Source: an uncultured Gammaproteobacteria bacterium
GTDB taxonomy: Bacteria; Pseudomonadota; Gammaproteobacteria; Steroidobacterales; UBA11654
Assembly (NCBI GenBank): GCA_902595845.1
Contig: CACJRN010000003.1
Coordinates: forward strand, 1-64,000
Direction of reading: 5' to 3'
Length of the DNA: 64,000 nt
A program made the translations under genes and the position numbers. How positions within the stretch are numbered: the stretch's first letter is position 1; each line of letters opens with the position of its first letter. Of the stretch, positions 34,596 to 41,871 are shown piece after piece. The notes beneath the pieces were generated by a model that had not been told where the DNA came from, made no database searches, and saw nothing but the letters and a program-made list of their open reading frames with translations.

Positions 34596-34814
34596 ATGGC
34601 AAAAGAAGAAGCAATACAAATGAATGGAGTAGTTAAGGAAACACTGCCCAATACTGTCTTCCGTGTCGAATTAGAAAATGGGCATGTCATCACTGCTCAC
34701 ATTTCAGGAAAGATGAGGAAGAACTATATTAGAATACTGACTGGAGACAAGGTTCTTGTGGAAATCAGCCCTTATGACCTATCAAAGGGAAGAATAGTCT
34801 TCAGAGAAACATAA
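34596..34814 (+). CDS. infA: Translation initiation factor IF-1
   Basis: 72 residues from ATG 34596 (the longer frame at 34527 is not the real start, because [13 protein letters not shown] matches the family N-terminus). The S1-like OB fold shows [20 protein letters not shown] and [15 protein letters not shown], nearly identical to other gammaproteobacterial IF-1. It occupies the A site during initiation. There is no ribosome site before the ATG; TAAAAT at 34583-34588 could act as a -10 element of a leaderless message. Confidence 0.98.
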   Translation: MAKEEAIQMNGVVKETLPNTVFRVELENGHVITAHISGKMRKNYIRILTGDKVLVEISPYDLSKGRIVFRET

Positions 34815-34865
34815 TCAAATTAAAATCATCAAATTGAATGATTAAAATATAATGGGGAAACAATA

Positions 34866-35081
34866 ATGACAAAAATATTTAAAATCCTTTCTTTATCCTT
34901 TTTTGCAATATTTCTAGCTGGCTGTAATTCTAATTCCGAACTAGAGAATCAAGTAGATGACTTGAAACAAGAATTGGCTGCAACTGAAGCTGAGCTTCTA
35001 GAAACAGAGGCTGAGCTAGAAGATCAAAAAAGTGCCGAAGAAGTTTGGGATGAGTTAGCGAGCAAGAAAACTAAGAAGTAA
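34866..35081 (+). CDS. Small coiled-coil lipoprotein, Lpp-like
   Basis: 71 residues: lipoprotein signal with lipobox LAGC (Cys19 or 20), followed by a heptad-like coiled coil (LENQVDDLKQELAATEAEL, then LLETEAELEDQ) and a C-terminal KKTKK. The tail ends in Lys as in Braun's lipoprotein, where the final Lys is joined to peptidoglycan, and an L,D-transpeptidase is encoded at 55696-56163. Sequence similarity to Lpp is only in design, so homology is not claimed. GGGGA lies eight bases before the ATG. The next gene converges after six bases. Confidence 0.8.
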   Translation: MTKIFKILSLSFFAIFLAGCNSNSELENQVDDLKQELAATEAELLETEAELEDQKSAEEVWDELASKKTKK

Positions 35082-35087
35082 ACTCTT

Positions 35088-36842
35088 TTAATATCCTTTG
35101 TCATATTTTGACTTTGCCTTAAGATCACTTAATGTTTGATAAGCATTTTGTATCTGCTTGAATATTTCTGCAGCATTTTTAGCTTTATTTCGATCAGGAT
35201 GATATTTCATTGCTAACCTTTGGTATGCCTTCTTAATTTCAGCCTGCGATGCATTTCTACTGACCTCTAGAATTTCATAGTAACTTTTTGATTTATTTGA
35301 CTTCGTGCGCTTTGACGACCTCTTTCTTTGATTCTTCTTTGATCCACTTCGCCTCTTATTTTGATTCTTTTTTGATCCACTTTTTTGATCATTCTCCGAT
35401 CCTAAAGACTCTTCTTGCGTATCTGATTCTGAATGTTGATTATCAAATATCCAATTTGAGATTCTGGTAAAAATACCCTTTATATATAAGACAATGGATC
35501 CAAATAGTTCATTTATGCTTGAGATGAGAGATCGAAATTGATTACCTATAAATCTCTTAATGTCTGCAATATCTTTTGTTTTCTCATTCCATAGTGCTAA
35601 TGAGAGAAAAACATAAAGCATAAACAATAGGTCAAAAGCTAAAAAGCTATAATTTCTTCTTGATTTTATGGCTGCCACTTCCTCTTTTCTCTCTTTTTCT
35701 AGCCTTCTTTGTTCTGCCTCTTGGGTTCTTCTTTGTTCTTCTTTTAAGCGTCTTTGCTCATTGAGCAATATAGCTTGTAATCTCTGCTCCTTTTTAGATA
35801 TCTGTCTCTGAATTTCGTCATCAAGTCTCTCTGAAGTGTCCTGTAATTTCTTAAGCCTCCGTTCATAAAGTTCTTTTTTCATATGGTCGCCAGGCTGTAT
35901 TGTTATATTTATAGTTACAGGGTTACCATTGTTCTCACTGACAAGTTGACTATATTCAAGATTTTTTAACTCTATCTCTTTACTTAATCGATTTAACTCT
36001 GCCTTTCTTTTTTCCTCATTGAGAATTTTCTGCAGTTTGAATGCTTGATTATCTAGTAAATCTGGATTTTGATCGATTTCACCCTTTCTTATAGCCATTT
36101 CATCAATTTCAGACATTAATTCCTTTTGTCTAAGCTTATTGGAGGTCAAAATTTCATTGAACCGATCAGTTAGATCGTCATGAAAATCTTTAATAAAGAA
36201 AATACAAAATAAACAAGGATCCCTTTCGGTTACGTATAGTCCAATTTGACGTCTTGTGCTGTAATCTCTTGATTTATTTGACCACCATTCTATCGCCGGA
36301 GTATTGTAAGTGGATGCCCTAGCCATACTGACACGAACTGTTTTTGGTAAGCAGCTCTCCTGGTTTAAAATGCTGAGATTGTCATATGTGCCTTGAGGAT
36401 AAAATTCTCTTTTCAAATTTTTCTCAAATTGATAGTGATGCTCTGCAGATCTTCCAATGTAAAAATCATCGCCATAACCTCCAACAAAAGGGATTCTGGA
36501 TTGGAATTGCTCAATGATCAAATCTATATGTACTTCGAGAAGCTTCTGATTGAAAAAGTTTTCATACTCGTTTGAGAACATGTCTTCTTCATTGGGTAAT
36601 TTGACGGAACTGAAGATGGGATGATTCAGAAGGTTGCACACCTCTTCGAAGCTGGCCATGGGTCCAAATGAGACAAATCTTTGTTTCTCATTTCTGCTTG
36701 TTAAAACAAATTGTTGGGACTGGCCTTGATTCTCACTTGCTTCAATTTGATTCTTTAATTGCTCATTCGAAGAAGCATAATTTGAAGTGATTAATATTAA
36801 AAATACTGAAACTAAAGCAAAGTATTTATCACCTAATATCAT
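35088..36842 (-). CDS. Membrane-anchored J-domain protein with periplasmic coiled coil
   Basis: About 584 residues from ATG 36842 (a GTG at 36854 overlaps the previous stop). Counting from the GTG: N-terminal signal or anchor (9-25), a globular region of unknown fold up to about 220 with CLFC at 214-217, a long coiled coil rich in Glu, Arg and Gln (235-400), one span (402-422), an amphipathic stretch, a Ser/Lys/Asn linker with a direct repeat SGSKKNQ (492-508), and a complete J domain at 524-588 with HPD at 552-554. The J domain should stimulate DnaK in the cytoplasm. I know no standard DnaJ of this build. It overlaps the upstream small membrane protein gene. Confidence 0.83.
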   Translation of the reverse strand: MILGDKYFALVSVFLILITSNYASSNEQLKNQIEASENQGQSQQFVLTSRNEKQRFVSFGPMASFEEVCNLLNHPIFSSVKLPNEEDMFSNEYENFFNQKLLEVHIDLIIEQFQSRIPFVGGYGDDFYIGRSAEHHYQFEKNLKREFYPQGTYDNLSILNQESCLPKTVRVSMARASTYNTPAIEWWSNKSRDYSTRRQIGLYVTERDPCLFCIFFIKDFHDDLTDRFNEILTSNKLRQKELMSEIDEMAIRKGEIDQNPDLLDNQAFKLQKILNEEKRKAELNRLSKEIELKNLEYSQLVSENNGNPVTINITIQPGDHMKKELYERRLKKLQDTSERLDDEIQRQISKKEQRLQAILLNEQRRLKEEQRRTQEAEQRRLEKERKEEVAAIKSRRNYSFLAFDLLFMLYVFLSLALWNEKTKDIADIKRFIGNQFRSLISSINELFGSIVLYIKGIFTRISNWIFDNQHSESDTQEESLGSENDQKSGSKKNQNKRRSGSKKNQRKRSSKRTKSNKSKSYYEILEVSRNASQAEIKKAYQRLAMKYHPDRNKAKNAAEIFKQIQNAYQTLSDLKAKSKYDKGY

Positions 36843-36853
36843 TTTTATAATCA

Positions 36854-37219
36854 CTATTTAAAGAGGTCAGTGAATGCTTCAATTATCGGTATTATGATTA
36901 ATTCGACACTTACCTTTACGGTGTAGTCACCCGACAAAAAAATTACTGTAATCAAAAAATCGGCGATAAAGAGTGCAAAAAAGATGGTTGCTAGACGCTT
37001 CAGGTTCTTTGAAGGGCGATATATATAGGCAACTTGGCAAAGGACATATAGAAACATTGATATATAGTGGAAAGTATCTAGAAACAATGCGATTCCTGTC
37101 ACAATTGCGATAAAAATAGCACCGCCGATAACAAATACAATTGTATATCCAATGATAGCTAAAACCATTCCGATTGGAATAAGAACAAGAAATTGAATGG
37201 CTAGTTGAGGGTCAAACAT
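36854..37219 (-). CDS. Small membrane protein of unknown function
   Basis: 121 residues with three or four spans (about 7-45, 48-65, 75-95 and a partial one at 100-118) and a short PSKNLKRL loop. No family recognised. Its TAG overlaps the GTG of the J-domain gene by one base (TAGTG) and it lies 28 bases after fabH, so it belongs to the yceD-rpmF-plsX-fabH transcript or is paired with the J-domain protein, which it may help in the membrane. In E. coli fabD would be found here. Confidence 0.7.
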   Translation of the reverse strand: MFDPQLAIQFLVLIPIGMVLAIIGYTIVFVIGGAIFIAIVTGIALFLDTFHYISMFLYVLCQVAYIYRPSKNLKRLATIFFALFIADFLITVIFLSGDYTVKVSVELIIIPIIEAFTDLFK

Positions 37220-37247
37220 TCAAACAATATAACTTAAGGATTAATGT

Positions 37248-38213
37248 TTATAAATCCAAAATAACACTTCCCCATGTAAAGCCAGCACCGAAGCTTTGCA
37301 TTAAGATAGTGTCTCCTTTTTTTATCCTGCCATCTTGAACAGCGCGATCAAACGCCAAAGGTATGGATGCCGCAGATGTATTGCCATGAATGTCCATACT
37401 GAGAATTACTTTTTCCTCGGGTAATTCCAATCTTTTTGCCACCGCTTGAATAATTCTCATGTTGGCCTGATGCGGGATGAACCAATCGATATCCTTGCTC
37501 TGAAGATTCGATTTTTTAAGTGCATCAATCGCAATTTCTTCTAGCGTTTTTACAGCAACCTTAAATACTTCGTTTCCGCTCATCTTCAATTTGTAATCAT
37601 CTGCATTGGGTGTCTCCGGCTTTCTAGACGTTCCATAGGGTACGTGGAGAAGCTCAGCGTATTCACCATTGGCACCAAGCTCGGAAAATAAAATCCCTCT
37701 GTCATCTGATGGCTTTAAGATGGCGGCCCCTGCTCCATCTGCAAAAAGGACACATGTATTTCTGTCGTCCCAGTTGGTAATCCTAGATAGTGTCTCAGCA
37801 CCAATGACCAATGCACATTTTGACTCACCTGATTTTATGAACTTATCTGCAATATTCAGAGCATAAATGAAACCACTACAAGCCGCCTCAATACTGAAGG
37901 CAGGAAAATTTTTGAGTTCTAGTCGTTTTTGAACAATCGTACCAACATTTGGTGTTGCAACATCAGGCGTGCATGTACCGACAATAATAAGATCAATCTC
38001 ATTCTTGTCGATATCGGCTCTCTCTATTGCAATCTTGGCAGCTTCAAATGCTAAATCAGATGTCGCTTGTGAATCATCGGCTATTGGTCTTTCTTTGATT
38101 CCTGTTCTAGACACGATCCATTCATCAGTTGTATCAACTCTTTTTTCAAGATCTTTATTGGTCACTATATTGTTCGGTGTATAACTTCCAATTGATGTGA
38201 TTCTTGATTTCAT
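37248..38213 (-). CDS. fabH: Beta-ketoacyl-ACP synthase III
   Basis: 321 residues, usual length. The catalytic triad is present: Cys112 in EAACSGF, His in FIPHQANMRI and Asn in HGNTSAAS. The enzyme condenses acetyl-CoA with malonyl-ACP to start fatty acid synthesis. It is five bases after plsX in the widely conserved yceD-rpmF-plsX-fabH operon. The next usual gene, fabD, is missing here. Confidence 0.98.
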   Translation of the reverse strand: MKSRITSIGSYTPNNIVTNKDLEKRVDTTDEWIVSRTGIKERPIADDSQATSDLAFEAAKIAIERADIDKNEIDLIIVGTCTPDVATPNVGTIVQKRLELKNFPAFSIEAACSGFIYALNIADKFIKSGESKCALVIGAETLSRITNWDDRNTCVLFADGAGAAILKPSDDRGILFSELGANGEYAELLHVPYGTSRKPETPNADDYKLKMSGNEVFKVAVKTLEEIAIDALKKSNLQSKDIDWFIPHQANMRIIQAVAKRLELPEEKVILSMDIHGNTSAASIPLAFDRAVQDGRIKKGDTILMQSFGAGFTWGSVILDL

Positions 38214-38218
38214 GTCAT

Positions 38219-39202
38219 CTACTTCTCAAATGATTCAATCATTTTTGGGATAATCTCTTTTTTAACCTCATCTATTGCAGTTAATAAGGCATGATAATGA
38301 CCATATGAGTCAGAAGAACCATGACTCTTTACGACTATTCCATTCAATCCAACCAGCAAAGCACCATTGTGTCTTCTGGGATCAATGCTCTTTTTAAATA
38401 TATCCAGTGCGAACTGAGAGCCCTCTTTAATCGAATCATCGTTTAATGAATCTTTCAAAACGCTTACCATCAATCCGATGGTCCCTTCCATTGCTTTAAT
38501 CGCTATGTTTCCAGTAAAACCATCTGTGACAATTACATCAGCTTTATTTTCAACAATATCATTTCCTTCGATATAGCCGACATAATTAATGGAAGAGTCT
38601 TCAAGCAATATCGATGCCTCTTTGATCATCTCATGACCTTTGATTTCCTCTTCTCCAATATTAAGAAGAGCGACTTTCGGTGATGAGATACCTTTGATCT
38701 CTCTGGCAACTATATTTCCCATTAAGGCAAATTGATAAAGTTGATCTGCAGTGCAGCTTGAATTCGCTCCCAGATCAAGCATATAGGTATAATCGCCTTT
38801 TGTTGGAATGGCTTTCATAAATGCTGGTCTGTCAATTGTGGGCAAGGTCTTAAGAACATATTTTGCATTTGCCATCAGAGCTCCTGTATTGCCTGAACTC
38901 ACACAAGCATCTGCTTTGCCTTCACTGACTAGATTAATAGCCAAACGCATTGAAGAATTCTTCTTCTTCCTTAATGCATCAACAGGAGATTCATCCATTG
39001 ATACAACTTGATCTGTATGAATAATCTCCGCCCTATGCATTAAATCATTTGGGAAGTGCTCCGTGATAATGTTTTCGTCTCCAACCAAAAAAACTCCAAG
39101 CGCATCATCATTCTTGAGTGCTTCAACAGCAGCATCAATGGAAGCAAAAGGATCTCTCTCGCCACTCATGACATCGAGTGCAAGTTTATATTGGATACTC
39201 AA
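38219..39202 (-). CDS. plsX: Phosphate acyltransferase PlsX
   Basis: 327 residues with a TTG start at 39202; no ATG is available before LALDVMSGERDPFAS, the conserved N-terminus. Further family motifs are CVSSGNTGALMA, DLGANSSC and the late HNGALLVGLNGIVVKSHGSS. It converts acyl-ACP to acyl-phosphate for phospholipid synthesis. It lies nine bases after rpmF and five before fabH. Confidence 0.97.
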   Translation of the reverse strand: MSIQYKLALDVMSGERDPFASIDAAVEALKNDDALGVFLVGDENIITEHFPNDLMHRAEIIHTDQVVSMDESPVDALRKKKNSSMRLAINLVSEGKADACVSSGNTGALMANAKYVLKTLPTIDRPAFMKAIPTKGDYTYMLDLGANSSCTADQLYQFALMGNIVAREIKGISSPKVALLNIGEEEIKGHEMIKEASILLEDSSINYVGYIEGNDIVENKADVIVTDGFTGNIAIKAMEGTIGLMVSVLKDSLNDDSIKEGSQFALDIFKKSIDPRRHNGALLVGLNGIVVKSHGSSDSYGHYHALLTAIDEVKKEIIPKMIESFEK

Positions 39203-39211
39203 TTTGAAACC

Positions 39212-39415
39212 CTACTCTTGTTCTTCCAGGTCAGTAACCTTTTCTTTGATCGAGATGACTTGTTTACCTCGATAGAAGCCTTGAGGGCTGATGTTGTGCC
39301 TGAGATGATCTTCACCTGTGTTAGGATCACTAGAAATTGCAGGCGCCTTGGCCTTAATTTTTGATCTTCTCATATCCCTTCTGGATCTAGTTTTTCTCTT
39401 CTTCTGGACTGCCAT
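39212..39415 (-). CDS. rpmF: Ribosomal protein L32
   Basis: 67 residues beginning MAVQKKRKTRSRRDMRRS, the strongly conserved basic N-terminus of bL32, with SPQGFYRGK near the C-terminal half. It is the zinc-free form: there is no CxxC pair. The C-terminus is extended by an acidic tail (KEKVTDLEEQE) compared with E. coli L32 (57 aa). Operon position between yceD and plsX is standard. Confidence 0.97.
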   Translation of the reverse strand: MAVQKKRKTRSRRDMRRSKIKAKAPAISSDPNTGEDHLRHNISPQGFYRGKQVISIKEKVTDLEEQE

Positions 39416-39439
39416 ATTCCTCTCCTATATCAGCAATTT

Positions 39440-39973
39440 TTAGTTGCTGTCCTTGCCCAATATTTCTGATAAATCGCTAAACGGTTTATTTTTCTTTTCC
39501 GTATTTTCATCAGAAGATCTTAAAAACATGCCTAACTTATCGATATTTTCACATAATTCAATGTTTTTATGCATTATTGACATGGGAATTGAAGAAAGAA
39601 CCTCACCTTCCAATAGATCCAGAAGAACAATTCCTTCTTCATTAATCGAAATATACTCGATATTATTTTGCCCTCCTTGATCATGCGATTCGTTCATGAA
39701 ATCTATCGAATAGATAATTTTCTTACTCCAATCTAAAGGCCCTAGACATCGTTGACATATCAAACTCAGATTTGTATTGATCTCACCAGAAATACTCGGA
39801 TTGAGCTGATCATTAAGCTTTAAAGTGGCGCTGATTGAAATATTACCATCTGCATCATCTATGCTGATCTCTGATAGTCGTGACAGTGATTTGATATCAA
39901 CCTTTTCTAAAAAAGTTGATTTACTGCTGGAATAATCCAATAGATCTTTGAAAAATAATTTTTGATGAAGCAT
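39440..39973 (-). CDS. yceD: YceD/DUF177 family protein
   Basis: About 177 residues (GTG 39982 would add three). The CQRCLGPLDW cysteine motif and the following acidic strand region are the hallmark of DUF177, which in bacteria and chloroplasts is tied to 23S rRNA accumulation. It is always found upstream of rpmF, as here. The four residues at the start depend on whether GTG or ATG is used; TTGAG precedes the ATG by a few bases. Confidence 0.93.
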   Translation of the reverse strand: MLHQKLFFKDLLDYSSSKSTFLEKVDIKSLSRLSEISIDDADGNISISATLKLNDQLNPSISGEINTNLSLICQRCLGPLDWSKKIIYSIDFMNESHDQGGQNNIEYISINEEGIVLLDLLEGEVLSSIPMSIMHKNIELCENIDKLGMFLRSSDENTEKKNKPFSDLSEILGKDSN

Positions 39974-40044
39974 CTCAATCACTCAAGATATATACTATTC
40001 ATTTCATTTTACCAATAAACAGCAAATAATTTAGTAATCATAAA

Positions 40045-40614
40045 GTGACAAAGCTTATCCTGGCATCAAGTTCTATCTATAGGCAAAAAATACTCAGAAA
40101 ATACTATTCTGAATTCAAATGCATCAGTCCTGATATCGATGAAACCCCATGCCTTAATGAAAAACCAATAAATTTAGCTGAGAGGCTTTCAAGCACTAAA
40201 GCTGAAAAGATTGCAATGGAGTTCACTGATCATTTTGTCATTGGCTCAGATCAAGTTGCATCATTTGATGAGCAAATTCTAGGAAAGCCAGGTAGTTATG
40301 ATAATGCATTAAATAATTTCAAAATGTTCAGGGGTAGAAGCGTCTTCTTTTATGCAGGTGTCTCACTTAGAAATGAGTCTCTAGGAATCAATAGAAATGG
40401 TATAGAAACAACTGAGATTAGATTTAAAGATTACTCAGATGAGGACATGAATAATTACCTTGATAGCCTTGATACATTTAACACCACAGCAGGGGTAAAG
40501 AGTGAGTCTGATCTCTTCAAACCCCTAGTCGATGAAATCATTTCAAATGATGAATATGCAATCATTGGCCTTCCAATCAATTGGATTTTAGATCAGCTTG
40601 CTGAATTTGACTAA
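40045..40614 (+). CDS. maf: Maf-family nucleotide pyrophosphatase (YceF type)
   Basis: 189 residues with a GTG start at 40045. LILASSSIYRQKIL is the Maf N-terminal motif, DIDETP follows, and SDQVASFDEQILGKPG contains the catalytic Asp/Gln region. YceF-type enzymes hydrolyse modified nucleoside triphosphates such as m7GTP. It lies between rluC and yceD and on the opposite strand to both, exactly as yceF does in E. coli. Its TAA shares the CTAA block 40611-40614 with the rluC stop. Confidence 0.96.
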   Translation: MTKLILASSSIYRQKILRKYYSEFKCISPDIDETPCLNEKPINLAERLSSTKAEKIAMEFTDHFVIGSDQVASFDEQILGKPGSYDNALNNFKMFRGRSVFFYAGVSLRNESLGINRNGIETTEIRFKDYSDEDMNNYLDSLDTFNTTAGVKSESDLFKPLVDEIISNDEYAIIGLPINWILDQLAEFD

Positions 40615-41561
40615 TCAAGAGAATTTATATTCAACAAAACAGCTTTGAGCTCCTCAGAAAGATCTGCTCTAAAGTGATAGTTTGAATTTGATATTTCAAA
40701 TTGAGGGAATGAAATTTCTGAAGCATGCAAGAAAAGACGTTTGAGACCAAAACTTTTCTTGATGATGTCATTCTTAATTCCGTATCGGATATCTCCAGCA
40801 ATTGGCATATTAATAAAGGCCGAATGAGCTCGGATCTGATGAGTTCTACCTGTGATCGGTGATATTTCAAATAATGAGGCATGACTGAAGCGCTTGACCA
40901 TTTTAAACTCAGTGATCGCCTTAAGTCCTTCTGGATCAATAATTGATTTTCTGTATTTATTGCTTCGATCTACTCGTATGGGTTGATCAATAACAAAGTC
41001 CTCTTCAACAGAATTACCTAAAAGGAGCGCTTGGTATTTCTTTTTGATTAATCCATCGCGAAAATATTGATGAAGCTTTCTCAGTATTGATCTTTTTTTA
41101 GCGATTAATATGATGCCGCTGGTCTCCTTATCAATTCGATGAACAAGTTCCAAAGTTTCATACTTTTTTTCTCGATGACGCCGAAGTAGCTCTATTAAGC
41201 CGAAGGAAACGCCGCTGCCTCCATGTACTGCTAGACCACTCGGCTTATTTACAACCAAAAAACCCTTTTCTTCATGCAAAATGATTTCATCGATCCAATT
41301 CAAATCCATTGCCTTGGTTGGATTTTTTTCCTTAGGATTGCCTGGCACTAAGTGTGGTGGGATTCTAATGAGATCATCTGTTTTTAGCCGAGTCATTGGC
41401 TTTGCTCTTTTTGAGTTGATTCGAACCTCGCCCTTTCTGATCATCGAATAGATTCTAGCTTTAGGTAAACCCTTAAGAGTCTTTAGAAGAAAATTATCAA
41501 GCCTCATTCCATCAGAATTGAGATCGATCAAGAGTATGTTATTTTTCTTTTCTTTCTTCAT
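40611..41561 (-). CDS. rluC: 23S rRNA pseudouridine synthase RluC
   Basis: 316 residues: S4 domain at the N-terminus (LDNFLLKTLKGLPKARIYSMIRKGEVRIN region), then the RluA-class catalytic domain with HRIDKETSGIILIAK, whose Asp is the nucleophile, and GRTHQIRAHSAFINMPIAGD. It makes pseudouridines in 23S rRNA (positions 955, 2504, 2580 in E. coli). Divergent from rne as in E. coli. N-terminus KKEKKNNILLI is more basic than usual. Confidence 0.96.
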   Translation of the reverse strand: MKKEKKNNILLIDLNSDGMRLDNFLLKTLKGLPKARIYSMIRKGEVRINSKRAKPMTRLKTDDLIRIPPHLVPGNPKEKNPTKAMDLNWIDEIILHEEKGFLVVNKPSGLAVHGGSGVSFGLIELLRRHREKKYETLELVHRIDKETSGIILIAKKRSILRKLHQYFRDGLIKKKYQALLLGNSVEEDFVIDQPIRVDRSNKYRKSIIDPEGLKAITEFKMVKRFSHASLFEISPITGRTHQIRAHSAFINMPIAGDIRYGIKNDIIKKSFGLKRLFLHASEISFPQFEISNSNYHFRADLSEELKAVLLNINSLD

Positions 41562-41597
41562 AAGTCAATGATTTTCATATAAATTCAACGATGATTG

Positions 41598-41624
41598 TTG
41601 AAAATTCATGATCTCTGCTATAAT
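41598..41624 (+). promoter_or_regulatory. rne promoter, extended -10
   Basis: TGC-TATAAT at 41616-41624 is an extended -10 with a consensus hexamer, the same arrangement as at 10541. Weak -35 matches are TTGAAA (41598, 15-base spacer) or TTGTTG (41595, 18-base spacer). Transcription should begin near 41631, giving a leader of about 240 bases. Confidence 0.65.
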
Positions 41625-41630
41625 GCCAAC

Positions 41631-41871
41631 ACAAAATATAGATTATTGATAGGAAAATAATCAAATGAATAGTGGAATGAGTCCACAAACTAATGACAAA
41701 AAGTCATAAAGATTTAATTAAACAAAGACAATTAGATAGAAAATCTTTGTTGGTAAAAAAAGGAATTTATAAGCATCTGTTGCGGATCAACAGATGAACC
41801 TTGGGCTTCAACCAAGGAACCAATAGAAAGAAACAAAGTTTCTATCCTGTTGCCTTAAAAATGAGGTAACC
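41631..41871 (+). promoter_or_regulatory. Structured 5' leader of rne with seven successive hairpins
   Basis: This is the longest non-coding stretch in the window (41562-41871). Stems seen: 41672-41686 (GTGGA/TCCAC), 41693-41707 (ATGAC/GTCAT), 41721-41751 (AACAAAGA/TCTTTGTT), 41774-41796 (nine pairs, CATCTGTTG/CAACAGATG), 41799-41817 (CCTTGG/CCAAGG), 41823-41845 (ATAGAAA/TTTCTAT) and 41849-41870 (GTTGCCT/AGGTAAC with one G-T pair). The last one includes the ribosome site GAGG (41863-41866). In E. coli the long rne leader binds RNase E and allows feedback control; this leader is probably the functional analogue. A 14-codon frame (41665-41709) overlaps the first two hairpins. Confidence 0.72.

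Noticed and set aside
41665-41709. 14-codon frame in the rne leader
   Set aside because: AGGA is ten bases upstream, but the region is better explained by two hairpins; not called as a gene.
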